A stretch of DNA of 7,285 nt from Synergistes sp. (lineage in GTDB: Bacteria > Synergistota > Synergistia > Synergistales > Synergistaceae): the NCBI GenBank assembly GCA_016288355.1, contig JAEEYY010000130.1, positions 1 through 7,285 of the forward strand, given 5' to 3'. Numbering within the stretch: position 1 is the stretch's first letter; every line of letters begins with the position of its first letter. Of this stretch, positions 6,823-7,285 are shown in pieces. The position numbers and the translations under genes are program-made. Under the pieces are notes generated by a model. That model searched no databases and was not told where the DNA came from. It was given only the letters and a program-made list of their open reading frames with translations.

Positions 6823-6831
6823 ATTATAGCA
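6823..6831 (-). promoter_or_regulatory. Extended -10 promoter for the membrane-arm operon
   Basis: The minus strand carries TGC-TATAAT, a perfect -10 hexamer with the TGN extension, 77 bases before the start codon at 6746. No TTGACA-like -35 box lies 16-18 bases upstream, as is usual for extended -10 promoters. The predicted transcription start is around 6814-6817. This would make the antiporter-like gene the first gene of the operon and separate it from the gene at the window edge. Confidence 0.6.
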
Positions 6832-6925
6832 GAGAGGCGAAACTTTTATAGGCATATGGGACATACAGCAGTCCTGCGGGCATTTCGCAAACTTTATCCT
6901 GCATATAGATCTCTGTTTACGAAAG

Positions 6926-6969
6926 AAAAACAGGGACGCAGCGGGAGGCTTTTAAACAGTCAGCCCTGT
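6926..6969 (-). terminator. Possible terminator after the upstream gene
   Basis: On the minus strand ACAGGG (6964-6969) can pair with CCCTGT (6930-6935), and TTTTTCTTTC follows. The loop is long (28 bases) and contains a competing GGCT/AGCC pairing, so this is a weak candidate. Its position, after the window-edge gene and before the operon promoter, is where a terminator would be expected. Confidence 0.3.
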
Positions 6970-7008
6970 ATGTGATGGCAGCGGTCATATTTTCAGGCAC
7001 ACACAGCG

Positions 7009-7162
7009 TCACCTGTCGTACAGATCTTCGCCGGAGACGATAAAAAGGCTTTCGCCATCCCCTGAGGCATAAGTTATGGGAAACAGCACAGCTCATATCG
7101 TACAAACGAAAGCGCCTGACAGCTTCGGCAGGTATATTCGGAGCTTTTTCAGTTACCGTCAC
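7009..7162 (-). pseudogene. Short open frame, apparently frameshifted, unknown product
   Basis: A GTG at 7162, inside the last codons of the preceding gene, opens a frame with protein-like sequence (TVTEKAPNIPAEAVRRFRLY at residues 2-21, then DM). After about residue 23 that frame turns into cysteine- and arginine-rich sequence of low plausibility. The frame one base further on immediately becomes protein-like (AVLFPITYASGDGESLFIVS then GEDLYDR) and ends at TGA 7009-7011. Joining the two by skipping one base near 7085-7093 gives a product of about 50 residues. This may be a decayed small gene, a sequencing error, or less likely a recoded gene. I do not recognise it. There is no strong ribosome binding site, so translation would depend on the upstream gene. 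Confidence 0.35.
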
Positions 7163-7285
7163 GTAAATGTCTTTCTATGAAAGATTCAACATCTTCCTCT
7201 TTTATCCCCAGAGCCTCCGCGAAAAGATTATTGAGCCTGCCGCATGCCCGTCTGGAATATTCAGCTTCAAGAGTATTTTCTATAC
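7149..7285 (-). CDS. C-terminal end of an unrecognised protein (partial)
   Basis: The last 44 codons of a gene that begins outside the window. It is the only minus-strand frame open from the edge and it ends at TGA 7149-7151. The visible part is highly charged and probably helical, with a run of Arg/Leu/Asn (SRRACGRLNNLFAEALGI) followed by an acidic tail, KEEDVESFIERHLRDGN. The heptad-like spacing of hydrophobic residues suggests a soluble alpha-helical C-terminus. There is no motif I can assign. The small frame starting at 7162 overlaps its end by 14 bases, suggesting they were one transcriptional unit. Confidence 0.65.
   Translation of the reverse strand, partial: IENTLEAEYSRRACGRLNNLFAEALGIKEEDVESFIERHLRDGN

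Noticed and set aside
6961..7060. Possible structured RNA (SRP RNA-like or riboswitch-like sequence, including GGTGACGCTGTGTGTGCC and a GGC-GAAA-GCC hairpin)
   Set aside because: The core SRP motif (GGAAGGAAGCAG-like) is missing and no known riboswitch consensus could be matched; the similarity is short and probably accidental.
1..7285. CRISPR arrays, tRNA or rRNA genes, insertion sequences, att sites
   Set aside because: No regularly spaced repeats, transposase or integrase frames, terminal inverted repeats, or tRNA-like CCA/T-loop sequence seen by eye on either strand.

Overview
The window reads almost entirely on the minus strand, so gene order here runs from high to low coordinates. It looks like chromosomal DNA of a moderately GC-rich, probably anaerobic bacterium. 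The evidence is a divergent energy-converting-hydrogenase/complex I-like membrane module, a flavodoxin-like reductase and an aldo/keto reductase of the kind common in gut and fermentative anaerobes, and a true glutaminyl-tRNA synthetase. A Synergistota-type organism would fit, but that is an inference from gene content and not something the sequence proves.

Layout, in transcription order. (1) 7285-7149: the C-terminal end of an unrecognised gene that enters from outside the window. It is followed by a short open frame that appears frameshifted (7162-7009). (2) 7008-6747: non-coding DNA with a candidate terminator, an extended -10 promoter (6823-6831) and a leader with small hairpins. (3) 6746-1177: a very tight five-gene operon. 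It holds a 14-helix antiporter-like protein related to NuoL/M/N, HyfB and EchA, then a 99-residue two-helix membrane protein, an 8-helix NuoH/EchB/HyfC-like protein, a cytoplasmic L-asparaginase and glnS. The first four genes are joined by one-base stop/start overlaps (TAATG, TGATG, TGATG). glnS starts 14 bases after the asparaginase stop, behind a strong Shine-Dalgarno sequence. (4) 1109-1144: a strong intrinsic terminator closing the operon. (5) 1108-835: an intergenic stretch with only a weak candidate promoter. (6) 834-4: a second two-gene unit, a flavodoxin-family protein followed by an aldo/keto reductase frame. That frame stops abruptly at the position of the family's catalytic histidine motif.

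The most interesting element is the large operon. It encodes what looks like a stripped-down membrane arm (one antiporter-like subunit, one NuoH-like subunit and one unnamed small subunit), with no hydrogenase, ferredoxin or NADH-oxidising subunit visible. It is translationally coupled to two soluble amino-acid and translation enzymes. The antiporter-like subunit appears to have lost the charged residues of its first half-channel while keeping the lysine of the second, so it may be a structural or repurposed subunit and not a standard proton pump. These are readings by eye; alignments and a genome-context survey would be needed to confirm them.
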